Shown piece by piece: positions 1-12,100 of a DNA stretch of 64,000 nt. Both the position numbers and the translations under genes were made by a program. Under the pieces are notes generated by a model. The model had not been told where the DNA came from. It saw only the letters and a program-made list of their open reading frames with translations, and made no database searches. Source of the DNA: Patiria miniata. Taxonomy: Eukaryota > Echinodermata > Asteroidea > Valvatida > Asterinidae. Where the stretch lies: positions 4,898,001-4,962,000 of the forward strand of contig NW_024037053.1 of the NCBI RefSeq assembly GCF_015706575.1, in the 5' to 3' direction. Every line of letters starts with the position of its first letter. The stretch's first letter is position 1.

Positions 1-320
1 TGACTTGTGATCTTGCTTCTGATTTGACTTATGACTGACTTATAATTAACTTGTGATCTTGCTTGTGACCAACTTATAACTGGCTTATGACTGACATGTA
101 GTTGACTTATCAAACTGTGATAAGTCTGTGATGAGTGTTTTTATGAGTCTGTGATGAATATTTCAGAGATGACTCTGTGATGAGTCTTTAAGTTTGATGA
201 GTATTTCAGTGATGATTGTGATGAGTCTGTGATAAGTATTTATGATGAATATTTCAGTGATGAGTCTGTTATGAGTATTTTTATGATGAGTATTTTTAGT
301 CTGTGATGAGTCTGTGACTA
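1..320. repeat. Degenerate minisatellite in RNF11 intron 2
   Basis: Bases 1-110 are built from imperfect units of GACTTGTGAT, GACTTATGACT and AACTTGTGAT. Bases 115-320 switch to imperfect units of GATGAGTCTGTGAT and GATGAGTATTT. The first half matches the arm of the dispersed family best seen at 61675-62060, so it may be the right arm of a copy whose core lies off the left edge. No coding content is seen. Confidence 0.7.
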
Positions 321-325
321 CTTAC

Positions 326-1540
326 TCCCTAGCCTTTTTGGTTCCATCATATTCTCCCGTTGGCAGGTGTTGTATAAGACCTATCCTCTGAGCTATTTTA
401 ACCTGTTCCTCCTCTGTGAGTTGACTGACGGTCCTTCGCTGGTTAGGACTCAGATGATACACTGGCGCTGCCTCCTGTGCAACAAAAAAATCATCAATTT
501 CAGGGAATTAACAATGATCATTGGATTCAAACACTGCACATTGGTGACTTTTGAAGTAGAATTGTGAAGAAATTTAACCCTTCCGCACTCAAATATTACA
601 CAGTTATTTGACTGAAATTTTCACTGAAGCCAACAACTTGAAAGTGGTGAAGCAAATAAAACTTCAATTAATTTAACTTTTGAGCATCACACAAATACAA
701 AATAGTGCAACAATATTAAAAGTATGGAAAAAATGTTGCAACCTGACGCCACTTTTTTCTTCATATATCATCCCAATGAAGGTCACTCATTGCAAAAATT
801 ATGAAAAGACATGAATCTGGGACTGAGAAACATTTTCAATTTTGTTAGGAAATACTAGGAAAAATTGTCTTGACTCTCCACAGACTTTGTACACAATCGC
901 GGAAGTGGCGTCAGGTTGCAACATTTTTCCAAAAGGATGTCTGTTTTGATTTTGGGAAATTGTCTTTATTTTTATTAAATCTTATGTGGAGTTGCAATGA
1001 CACCTTGTTTTTAAGTTGTTTCACAAAATCAATGTTAATAAGCAAAGGAAACAAGTATTTATGTAATAAATGTCCTCATTTCCTTCAGTTCTACACAAAG
1101 GGGCATACATACAACAAGAGTTTCATTTGCAGACAAAGAGCAGCTGCTTTTATCGGTCATCAAGGCCAACTTGTTTGTTATGGTTCAAAGGTCAAAGGTC
1201 ATGAGGAAAAAAGATAAACAAAGAATAACCTAGCTGAAAAACAAAACCAGTCACAATGAAATATCATCCGATTGTTGAAATATAACGCTATATTCTGGCA
1301 TCGAATGTAACAATCAATACAAAAAATCTCGTAATTTACAGAATAAAGTTCCTAAATGTATTGAAGAACGTCGTGAACAAAAGTTATTCCTCGGGCTTTG
1401 CTTTGTCTGTTTGTTGTGGTCGCCAACTGTTTTCCTACCTGGTACGGCGGCGGCGGGCCTAGTCTCTCCGAAACCCGGTCAGGCTCTTCGTGAAGCAGCG
1501 AAAGATCGTCAGCTGCGTGTCCTGTCAGACAATTCCCCAT
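326..1540 (-). CDS. RNF11: RNF11, E3 ubiquitin ligase (partial: coding exons 1 and 2)
   Basis: Two minus-strand exons are visible. Exon 1 is complement 1439-1540 (34 codons, ATG at 1538-1540) and exon 2 is complement 326-474 (49 codons plus two bases); both junctions are GT/AG and in phase. The protein starts MGNCL, the N-myristoylation and palmitoylation context of RNF11, followed by DDLSLLHEE and the PPPPY motif that binds WW domains of HECT ligases. Exon 2 holds the conserved stretch QLTEEEQVKIAQRIGLIQHL. The donor GTAAGT after exon 2 leaves GA, so the next exon should open with the codon remainder and the RING cysteines; that exon is off the left edge. In vertebrates RNF11 is a small membrane-anchored ubiquitin ligase or adaptor that works with A20, ITCH and TAX1BP1 to restrain NF-kB. 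Intron 1 carries a MITE (726-930). Identity is secure because both exons match along their length. Confidence 0.93.
726..930. mobile_element. MITE family A, copy 1 (205 bp, long TIRs)
   Basis: The ends are inverted copies: GTTGCAACCTGACGCCACTT at the left is matched by AAGTGGCGTCAGGTTGCAAC at the right, and the match extends outward through a GGAAAAA/TTTTTCC edge. The interior holds the words AAGACATGAATCTGGGACTG and TAGACTTTGTACACAA-like sequence that recur in copies at 34556-34802 and 55285-55489. There is no transposase; this is a non-autonomous DNA element in RNF11 intron 1. A target duplication is not clear. Confidence 0.85.
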
Positions 1541-3596
1541 CTTTCTGGCTTATTAGAGGAAACTAACCCGACCAATTAATTTCCTAAGTCGTAGACATAA
1601 TCGGCTACAAAACAAAAGACATAATTCGCCAGTCACTGCTTTCGCACTGCACTGCACTAGCTGCACATAAAATGGCGTAGAACATCTGTACGTGCCTTCA
1701 CCATAACATTAGACAGAGTGCAAAGTTTCATAAGGGTTCGTCCGCGTAATAAAGTAATCCCTTAAATATCTAATCTTCTTACAGCCTAGAACTTTTAACA
1801 TAATTACCAACAAAACTTAAAATGTTTTATAGCATTTTGACCCTTTTAGAGTACATAACAATTGAAATTCTGGAATTTATGGACAATGGAATAAAGTGTT
1901 ATCTATACGCGGTGCAATCCCGTGGTCTAGTCAGGATGACGTCACTGAATCTTGTAAACACTAGATCTAGACCAATAGCCAAATGAGGGCGGTATTTCAC
2001 CTCCGTATTCACAATGTGCTCAAAGGGGTGGGATTTTCTGAAGGGGGGGGGGGGGGGGGTTACTCTGTTTCTACTTTATTGTATGATTTACCTATGAGAT
2101 TACGTAGCACTAAATTATCGCTTGTGGGTTATTTGATTATTTCTTTAAAACTGGTTACATTACACCTCTGTCATCTTGAACGACATTAATTAATCCCCGC
2201 CCCCCCCCCCCCAAAAAAAGGGTCTGAAATGATGGATATTTAAATCCAAAACGTTTTCAATATCGGATGTTTCCGAACATTGAAAGTATTATGTGCGTTA
2301 TTTCTTATGTTTTGTTTGTTTCGATGATTTTAAGGTGGAGGTTTCGTTGTCGAAGTGCCATATCGCAAGTCCCCTCCAAAAGTGTATAAGCCCCACCCCT
2401 AAAAACACTTCCCTTGTGCATTCAGATCAGGTGCGGCCAACTACATGTGCATTACGTATTCGTGTCGCACACGCCTTTTGCGGTAATTTTTTAATAAAAC
2501 ATATTTGCAGAACTTCTATAACCGGCTATACATATTTTCCTTTGTACTGATCTGTGACGATATCTAGCAGGCGAAAGCCTTAACTAAACTACAATCTTTC
2601 GAAACTTACTCGAAATCTGAAGCATTATGATGCAGTGAAGTGCAAACAATCGTAAGCCGAGCAAATTTAACCTTTGCATTGGATGCCTGGGGTAGTTTAT
2701 TCCACCTAGTGAACTTTGAGAATAGTAAGTCTAGAATTAGCCTTGGTACTACGGCCGACAATGGGCATTTTATATCCCAGACAATAGCTGCACCTTGTGT
2801 AAACAAACGGATCAGGTGTTGCTATAAATCACACCGCTGAACTACGGGGACGGAAATGGGGGACGGAAATGTTAGCCATCCTTGGCGATTCACTCTCATT
2901 AATTTATAGAAATAGTCCTTGGACATTAATTGTTATCAAGTTTAAAAAGGACAAAGTTCTCGGGTCAGTCCAATTGTTATTAAAATACGCAGGGACACCA
3001 AAAACAAACAGTGAAATGAAACAAATATTATATTATGACGCACTCATAACCAAAACACACTAGTCTGCACTCTTGACCGTGCGTTTCCCGTGAGAATTTC
3101 GTCGTCGACGTGACATCGCTGATAGTCTTTTCTTTTCTGAATTCTAAATTCAAAATGAGCCATCTGTGTTTGTTCAAACTGGCTGGATGGAGCGCTTAGG
3201 TCAGATTGTGGCGCTGGTTCCGAGTTGAGTTATTTCTGTACCTCGCAAGTGGTTTATCTAAGGGTGAACTTTACTCCTTTAAAACTGTCAATAGAGCAAG
3301 CACTAATCCATTGTGCGCTCACAGACGACTGAGTTGGGAAGTTGGTATGCAGATAACACGCTGCCAGCCTTCAACGCAACTACAAGTGTCAGGGTTGGGA
3401 TTTTGATGTTTGCTGTAATAAGATGAACAACTTTTGAGGAAGTTGCTGATGATCGAGTTGTTATGGTGATTAGTCGTTCTACGGTTCTCATTTATTCATT
3501 TTCTCTTTGAAGTGAATTTACTGACTGCGGCATCATTGAATTCGTCAAAAGAAAGAAACTCGACAGTGAGTTCAGTGAGTGTTAAATTTCTGCAAA
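1541..3596. other. RNF11-LURAP1 divergent intergenic region
   Basis: Two head-to-head genes are separated by about 2 kb. I see a G17 tract at 2043-2059 and a C13 tract at 2200-2212, a consensus CRE-like TGACGTCA at 1937-1944 and a CCAAT at about 1972-1976. No convincing exon is present; the short open frames here have no recognisable protein content. The first 150 bases upstream of the RNF11 start are comparatively GC-rich and may be its 5' UTR or promoter. Confidence 0.6.
1937..1944. promoter_or_regulatory. CRE-like TGACGTCA palindrome
   Basis: A perfect 8-base CREB/ATF consensus lies about 400 bp upstream of the RNF11 ATG, with a CCAAT 30 bp further on. The location between two divergent genes makes a regulatory role plausible, but the same palindrome also occurs at 17926-17933 and in a DOCK intron near 35545, so chance is possible. 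Confidence 0.35.
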
Positions 3597-4979
3597 ATGG
3601 AGATTGATGATAGGGAGTACGTTGATGAACTTATACGCGGAATGGAAAGCAAGGTTGGTGCGACCATCCCCGAGTGTCTCTCGCAGCCAATCTTAGCAGG
3701 ATGGTCGTCATCATACACGGGTGAGAACGGGTCCAGTACGCCGATGAAACCCGGTGAGCGACAGTCAGGGGGCGAGCCTGATTCGGGTGATGAAGGTCCG
3801 AGTAAGAGAGAACTAGATGCGGCTGGTTTGATCTCCGCTTTCCAGAATGTATCACCGATCAAGCGGTTCACTGCCAAACGTCAACAAATGGAGGATAACT
3901 GCCGCAAACTCAGAAGTGACATGGTAAAAGCTTAAAAGTATCCGTTTACTTTTTTTTATCAATTAAAATGTCTCCGAGACTTGACGGAAAATTACTGATC
4001 GCGATGAAATTTACGTCTCATCCTCGTCTACTGACAGGTGGATTTTATTTATCCCAACGAATTTCAATTTGCATGTCTTATCGAAAACAAAACTCCTTTT
4101 CTCTTTTGTGCGAACTCACTGGAAAAAAAGGCTTTAATTTAATTTGGGCTGTTGCGGCGCCTCTTTTTATTACACAAATTAATTTGGGTGGACTTTTAAA
4201 AGGAAAACAACACGCGGGACATCTTTATTTAATAGCAGGCTATTCCTAAATGATTGTTCAATCTTATTATTTTCTCCCAGAATGCATTGCGAGCCATGGA
4301 TGTTAGCTTGATGAAACATTTTCTGGCCATCTACGATGCCGTGGAGGAGCTTCGCTGGATGATGGAATCCTACGACATGAGTGACTCTTGCGAATCCCTG
4401 GCCCTCAGCTCATCCGTCTACGAATCCATGGAACAGATCCACGAGAAATGGATGACAGAGCGCCGCCAGTGGCAGAGTACGTCCAGTCGAGACTTGTCCA
4501 CGAGCTGGAGGGAAGATTCAAGATTCAACCTCCATCACGTGGGGAGGTTGAACAGCACCGGGAGTCGCAGACAAGATGGCAGACACCAGAAATATCATGG
4601 TCTGAGTTTACAGAACATCAGCTGGCGATCGCCTCAGCAAGACATGAATCAAAGCTTTCCACAATTCAGTTCTGGGACTAGTAACTTCGAGATGCAGCGT
4701 CGTTCCAGCGTGGACCATATTCCCACTTTAACCACCGCTCAAGAATCTCCCGAGACCTCGCCCATGGAGACGAGAAAACGAAGGAGCTCATCAGGAGGAT
4801 TGGAGCTAGAGGTGGGCGTGGTCGAAGTGAACGCGGAGGAGGGAGACCAGGAGAAAGCGGCAGCCGCTGATTCCAAGACCGCTCCAGTCAAAAAGAAATT
4901 CCTGTTTCATTCTAGGAGTTCTCCTTCGTTTGATACACAGTTACAATGGGTAGAGGTCACGGATACTGCTATTATATGA
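3597..4979 (+). CDS. LURAP1: LURAP1/LURAP1L-family leucine-rich adaptor protein
   Basis: Exon 1 is 3597-3923 (109 codons) and exon 2 is 4281-4979 (232 codons plus TGA), with a GT/AG junction in phase 0, giving 341 residues. The family signature spans the junction: an acidic N-terminal part with VGATIPECLSQPI, then LRAMDVSLMKHFLAIYDAVE followed by ELRWMMES, matching the conserved leucine-rich core of LURAP1 and LURAP1L. Vertebrate members are shorter (about 230-240 residues); the extra length is a low-complexity, basic and serine-rich C-terminal half. Human LURAP1 (LRAP35a) links the MRCK kinases to MYO18A at the actomyosin network and activates canonical NF-kB. The C-terminus ends TDTAII, hydrophobic as PDZ ligands are. 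The ATG at 3597 is chosen because the family N-terminus begins there. Whether it is LURAP1 or LURAP1L cannot be said, since an invertebrate copy predates that split. Confidence 0.82.
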
Positions 4980-6086
4980 CTCAAGTAATGTCGAACAATC
5001 TGCCCATTAGGCCTGGATTAAGATTTTGGGTGAACAAAAAAGAGCTTCCTAAATTAAAATGGACAATAGAAATGGTTTCACAATACAAATAGAGAAAACT
5101 ACTAACTGGCCATTATATAATGTATTGGGGGAGGGGGGTTTCAACACCAAAGCTAGTTTGAAGAAATTGGTGTTTTGTTATCATACTTTTCCCGCAAACT
5201 CTGAAATTTTGAAGAACACCCGATAGGCCAAATTGGCCAAAATGAATTGTTTATGCCACTGACGCCTCTCAGCCACTAGCTATAGGGGAAAACAGAAGAA
5301 AACACTTAAACCTGAATATTGCATTTGTAAGCTACATTATATTTATTTCTTACATCTTTTGTAGTTGTTTTGTGGATTGTCTTGTAGTTAACAAGTAGGG
5401 CATTTCTGATAGAACTTCATTTTTGATAAAATAGTGTGTAGGTTAGCTAAAGCCAGTACTGACATGCATATACAAGTTTGGATTATTTTTTTGTCAAACT
5501 TGAAACACGTGATCGTGTTCATTTTTAAAAGTAAAAATAATCACGGCTATAGTTCATTTTGTCCAACTTAGTCAGTTTACTATACATGTATTTGCCTGCC
5601 AAGTTTGTGACAAAAAAAAATGTTTGTGCCTTTTTTCCCAATTATTTTTTTTAAAGTGAATCTGATTTTTTCAATAAAAACTGAGCCATCGATAATCAGG
5701 ACAGGCGCCCTCTTGTGACAGTAATCGATTTTTATTTTGTTTTTTGTGTGAGAGGAAGTCATGGCTTGCAGATCGAGAATGACGTAACGTATAAAATGCA
5801 AAATTAATTAAAAATTATAAAATATCAGGGGTTAAGATCGCGCCCCCAAATTTTGAGTAAATCGCAAATCGTCATAGCGCCCTCATGTGACGCTGAAATA
5901 TAGTCTGGTCTCCAATCCGTCTAATATGAATGTCCATCGCATCGGGTACGTCTGTGGTCAGACTAAGTACATTCCATTCGTTATGTTGCTCAAGCTCCGT
6001 GTTGTTACGGACGCTTTCTTTTCATCGTAAAACTAAAGTAAAAATCCATCATTTTTGTCGTCACACTTTTCATCTCTTTGTTACAG
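4980..6086. other. LURAP1 3' UTR and LURAP1-IFT74 spacer
   Basis: AT-rich sequence without coding content. It should contain the LURAP1 3' UTR and, in its last few hundred bases, the IFT74 promoter or 5' UTR. I found no clear RFX X-box, which would be expected for a ciliary gene, though degenerate sites could be missed by eye. Confidence 0.5.
5673..5678 (+). promoter_or_regulatory. Possible LURAP1 polyadenylation signal
   Basis: An AATAAA lies about 690 bases after the LURAP1 stop codon, in an AT-rich stretch with no coding content. A plausible poly(A) signal; no transcript evidence is available. Confidence 0.3.
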
Positions 6087-6113
6087 ATAATCAGAAGATC
6101 TCCTCAGAATCAT
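6087..6113 (+). other. IFT74: IFT74 first exon end carrying AT of a split ATG
   Basis: A TTACAG acceptor ends at 6086 and a strong GTAAGT donor starts at 6114. The exon ends in AT (6112-6113); the next exon opens with G at 7105, so splicing makes ATG followed in frame by AAT CGA CCA CCA. An in-frame TAA lies at 6088-6090, so translation cannot start upstream in this exon. The resulting protein length matches IFT74. The exon could also begin further 5' without the 6086 acceptor. Inferred, not shown by transcripts. Confidence 0.5.
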
Positions 6114-9100
6114 GTAAGTTATTGACGAAATATGAGAGCCCCATAAAAGTAGTAATTAGTGTTATTACTCATGGAGGAATTTATTCCTCAAACTCAACGC
6201 AACGTTTATGATTTTCAGGGGCGGATCCAGGAATTTTTGCGGGGGGGGGGGGGGTTCATCAGCAAATCAAATGCTAAAATGTAGACAGGTTTTGCTCCCA
6301 TATATAGACCTATAAATAGGCCTATTATCAACTTACGCATGCGCAATACTACAGTGAGCCCATATTTCATGGAGTCGAATATTCACGCTATACACGGCTT
6401 TTCAATGTCATCTGTTTTGTGATACACTAGGCCTATAGGTCGTAATAATTAATTATTAAGGGAATAAATGTGTGCTTCGGAGGTTTTTATCACTCGTTTA
6501 ATACCGCTTAGAGTCTGGGTGCTGATAATTACCCGAGCCGGAGGCGAGGGTAATTATCAGCACCCAGACTCTAAGCGGTATTAAACAGAGTGATAAATAC
6601 CGACCGAGCACATATTTATTCCCATTCATAAATACCTTATCCGTAAAAAAATATCAAATAATTCGTTCAAAAAATCCCGATTTTGTTCAACAAGTTCACT
6701 TCATGCTTTTTGAAACATCCCTCTAGCAAAATAATGGAGTGTTCAGCTGGCGAGTAAGATGTAAACAACCCTTTTATGGAGATTGACGCGCGCGTAACAT
6801 GTTCTGCGCGATTCCACGCAGAACGCACCTGGGGCGTTGCGTTTTGAATTTAGAACTATAAAATTCTGACTCGCTTGTAGTGTTGCGCATGCCTACGTGA
6901 GGATTGTGAACGTTCAACCAATGAAACGGTAAGAGGCACTGGATTTTTAGGAGTCCACATTTTATTGTGACACTGGAAAAGTGTTTAAGACCAGCTAGCC
7001 ATGTCTTTATCATCCGTTTAAGACCGGCCACGTGACGGGCTCTCGACCAATAGGAATAGCTAAACTGTCTGAGGTATTTATGAATAATTGTTTAATGAAC
7101 GCAGGAATCGACCACCATCAGGAGGGGGAAGACGAGCTACAACAGGAGCTCGTCCTAGCAGCTCATTGAGACAAGGTGCACCACCAGGGACAGCCATGAG
7201 AATGCCTCAAGGAACGGGGGTCAGCATTCTTCATTCTTTGTTTTTATTTACATTTTAATCTGTGAGATTCAATACAATGCAGTATCGTGGGGGGAGTCAT
7301 GGCACGTTCTTGCAAACATGATTTGAGCAATGAGAAACATTTCAAACTCTGTGGAAAATTGTTGACTTTGCTCTTATGCTCAAGCCTCGCAGCGCCCTCT
7401 GCGTGTAATTTTTCCACCTTTATCATTTAAATTTGGTCTAAAAAATTTTTCTGTTTTTTTTTTAGGCTCCTGGAACTGCGAGGCCAGGAACGAGGGGCGG
7501 AGTCCCAGGAGGAGTGGGAGGTAAAATGTTCTTTTCACTTTTCAAATGTTCCAACTTGTCTCTCGTGTCAAATCTGGTCCCAAGCTCCCAAGCAGTCATG
7601 AATTGCAGCATAATGTTACAGACCAAACCTAAAATGATAATTTTTAAGAGTTTAACCTCCATTACACAATCGTAGTTATTCCATATCCAACAATTCAGTA
7701 TCCAAATGTATTTTGATTTTGTAATCACAGTTCTTGATGCCAAGCTGAGTGTCACGGATAGACCGACTACACAGCAAGGCTTGGGAGGAATGAGGACAGG
7801 CAAGAAAGGTGAGCGGACTTCTTACAGTTGAGCGAGTTTATCATTAACTTAAAAAGACTATACAAAGTCATCTAATCTTCTGTTGTTTGATATTGCTCCT
7901 TTTCAGGACCACAGCGTGTTGTCATGGATAAGTCTTACTTTATTGGGATGTTGCGGACCAAACTGAATGAGCTTCAAGCAGAGAATAATTCTCTTCAGAG
8001 AGGCATCGAGCAGGCAAATGAGGAGAATAACAGCTACTTGTCTTACGAGAAACGGTAAGATAAGGAGAGATTTGGGATGAGAATGGCTGGGTTCGAGAAA
8101 AAATCTAAAAAGGTCAAATAATCGATTGGAATACGGGAGCTTGTTCCATTGAGCTCTATGCGTAAAAAGTCACAAAGCATAGGAAATATGTGATAAGCCA
8201 AAATAGGTTACCAATTGATGGAATTCTCATTGGATTTATATTGCTTGTCACTGGTATTCGGCTGAATTTTGTCTGGCAGATAAATTTAATTAGCAAGACA
8301 AATTCTAAGTATTTTTTTTTTTACAATTTCTTGTTTCTTTCCCTTGTTATTTTCTGTTCCAGGGCAGAGAGTCTTGCAAATGAAGTCAAAGAACAACAAG
8401 GCCAGCTTGGCGACTATAACACGGTGAGTGGAGAAACTGCGGAAAAATCATTAAAAAAATTAAGTTAGTCGGGCTCCAAAAAAATAAAATTTGGCCATAT
8501 TAAAACTTAATCCCTTATTTAAAGTATTTAAAGTAACGCAGCATTGAAGATGTATTTTGGTTTGCATTGCCTTGCATTTGAATTACATTTGTAATTCATT
8601 GTGTTTCTGTTGTGGTTTTTCCCATGTAGTTGGTGGATAAGCTCAACACAGACACGGCTATGGAAGAAGTCTTAGAAGACCACAACCAAGTAAGTTAGTC
8701 TTGACTTGAGCACTCTGGAAAGCAGGTCCTTCTATATACATTCTGTTAATTACGGTCGGGATAATTTTATGAACAGATGTCTAATGTTTGTGAAGTTACA
8801 ATTGCCCATTGAAGTATGTTTAGAAGTCTCCTAGCTGGAAATACATTATTCTTTCTGGTTTGAAAAGTTGGTATGTTTAATTCTGTTAATTACAAATTAA
8901 AAGGGACAAATACCCATTGAAGTATGTTTAGAAATCTCATATAGGAATTACATCAATCGTTCTGGTTTGAAAACTGGACTTTTTCCTGCGTTTGGAGCAC
9001 AGAGAAAATAATTGACAACATCACTGATTTCAATCTGACGTTTCTTTTGTTTTATCACAGCTTAAGGCACAGAATGATGTTGAAGCTAAGAACATTGATA

Positions 9101-12100
9101 AGATCTTCACCCAGAGACAAGAGTAAGTCACATCTCAACATTACGCAGCTTACTTTCGCTCACACTTTAAGTAAGATACAGTGAGCATTTAGACAGTGAG
9201 TTTAGTAATTTCTGTCTTAACACAAACACTTAAAACAAATGAGACAGAGCTGAGCAGAGGTCAAATTGAAGGTTTGTGGCTATTAGGAAAGACAATACAA
9301 ATTTTCCCTACAATACTGTTTGTTGCGATGGGACATTCAACCCCCGGGCTAGATCCTGCGTCCTGCACTGGACGGGTGTAGCTTAGTGACCCGAGAAGAA
9401 GAAAATCGGACTTTCCTTTGACAAGATATGGCTGTTTAAAGTTTGCATTTATCAACATGTCAAGGAAGTATAATACTGACAAAAAGGCCTGTAAAGTTTC
9501 AAGTGTTGTGTTGGTGAAAATGAAAGATACCAATTGTTTTTCCATAAAAACACTTTTATTCCACATTTATATACTCTGTCTTTAAAATATGTGTAGTGTA
9601 CGTATATTTTTTTTTTATACAAATATCAACAAATCTGTAAATCAAAGAGAAATCACCCCCATTTCATTTTTTTCCACTACGGCCTGTGACCACTTCCGTC
9701 TCATTTTGCCAGAACACATCACAAATTACTTCATTCAAATTATCAAAATAATGAAATGAAATCTATTGATAGTACAAATTATTTAATACACTTTACTCAT
9801 TCAACTTAAATTGCCGAAATTTTGATACCTCACTTCAGCAGGTTTATAGATAATCATTGTTTCGATTTGAATTTGATAATTATATTCTGACAGGATTGAG
9901 CAGAATATTCACCAGGTTGAGCAGGAGATACAGCAGTGTCGTAGAATGGCCGACACACTGGTGGATGATATGGTAGGTGTAATTGTGATTATTCCTTTGT
10001 CCCTAAAAAAATGAGCATGAAGTTTTTTTGAAGTAAAGTTGCAAGATTTCATTATCAGGTTTCATTTAGTGCATCCAAACATCTGTGAACATTTGTTCTT
10101 CTATTCTTTCATAAGTCTCCTTTCTTTGGGATATTATCTTTGCAGAATCCTCAGATGCGACAAAAGTACATGTCACTGAAACAGACCAATGAGTCGTTAG
10201 CGAGAGAGTTGGAAGCAAGGCAACAGGAACTAGACTCACTCAACACAAAGAAAGAGAACTTGGAAGATGTAAGTATGCTGACAGAATGTCAGGGTGGTTG
10301 TATGAGAGACTAGCAGGTGTTACTGGGTTGAGTCAAATACAAATAAACATTTGCATTTGAATGGCTGATTCAGTGACTGATTGACTGACTGACTGACTCC
10401 CCGAGTCACCGAGTATAAATATTGTCCTAAATTTAAGCTTTCTGGTCCAGCTTGCCTATGCAAGGCGAGTCTTGTTGAGGAATAAAAGTAGTTCTAAAGA
10501 GTTTTTGACTGCTTATCTCCAAATTGTGTCAACAGATCAAACGCCTTTTTTTCTCATCCTTGAAGTGTTATCACGACAATATTTAGTATTTGAATTGAAC
10601 ATGATTTGATCTGTCGTTACTTCATTCCTAGGACCTGTCCACTTCCCAAGTCAAGCAGGAGGCAGTGCGGCTTTACGAGCAACTCCATGAACTAGAAGAG
10701 AAGAAAGCTCAGCTGATTGCTGAAGACCAGTCACGAGGGACGCCGACAGAAGAACGGGAACGGCTGCTGAAACAAGTCAAAGAGGATAACCAAGAGATAG
10801 CCAGCATGGATAGACAGTATGTATAGGCCTATCTTTAGTTTGTAAACATTGAGTGCAAATTTGTACGGGCTGCCATGATTGCATAAATTTAAGCCATGTT
10901 TAGCAGCTGTTTTTGCCAAAAAATAGCATATTAACACCTCAGTACGTAAGAAAGGGGCACTTTTTTATGATATCTGTTATCGATATTGACTTTTCATAGT
11001 TTACAAATCCTTGGTTGGCAAAAAGTGCCAACTACAGGATTGGCAAAGAAAGGTTGAACAACATCAAAAAGAGCACAGATAGACAGAATTTATAGTCACA
11101 ATGGACAGATAGACTTAAAAAAGCCAAAGTACCATACAAATTTTATCTTTGAGGTAGCATGCGAACACTGTATGTATGCCTAGTGATTTTTTGCTGCAGT
11201 ATTTGTTTGATATGTGTTCGTGCATTTCATCATTGATTATTCCGCCTCTGAAGAAGATCTTGATAAGATCCAAACGTCAGGCCGCTGAAATTTGTTTGAT
11301 TTTTTATTTTGTGACAGAATTCAGGAGTACAGAGATCAGATCACCACTTTACAAGACGAGATCCGACAACTTGACTTGGACTTGGAAGAACATCAGGGTA
11401 AGGAATTCAAACTACGTAGCTTCCCTCAAATTGTTAGCAAGATCTTAAGCTTATAAGGGACTATAAGCCCTATAAATTAAGATTTGAATTTCATACTGCT
11501 TTTGATTTGACAGTTTTTTGTTTTGTATTTTATGGAACAGGTGAGAAGAACATGAAATACAAGGAGCTGAAGAAGAGAGAAGAAACTATGACAGGTGGAG
11601 CGTTTGTTTCTATGTAGCGTCTCTCTGACTAATGAATAAACTCATAATTTAAATCATTAGCACTGTGAAGATCTAAGAAGTTTGGTATCAATCTAATTGA
11701 TGTAATCACTGCTTTCATAAATAATACGTTAGTAGACATTTCAAAATAGAAATTGTAGAACTATAAATCCAGTAAAATTAGTTGTAATTGCCCATAAAAT
11801 GATACTACATCCGTAACTTTAATTGAATTTTTTTTCATTCAGGGATTTTACTTCATTTGAAACTTGAATACTATATTCTTGAAAACGATAGCCTCATGGG
11901 AATGAATCTTTTCAAATTCTTTTTGTAGAATTTCTGGAGGGCTATGAAGACACCAAACTCCAGGAATTGGTGAGTAGCAGAAATTTAGACAAATTAATTC
12001 TAGAAAGGAATTTGAGGTAGTTATGAAATAAGGTTGAATCCGTAATCTTGGTTCATGGAAAGATGTTTACCATTTGTTTTTTTCTTGTTTGACAGGAACA

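Noticed and set aside
870..1217. 115-codon open frame on the plus strand
   Set aside because: It begins inside MITE family A and continues into intron sequence of RNF11; no protein similarity is recognisable.
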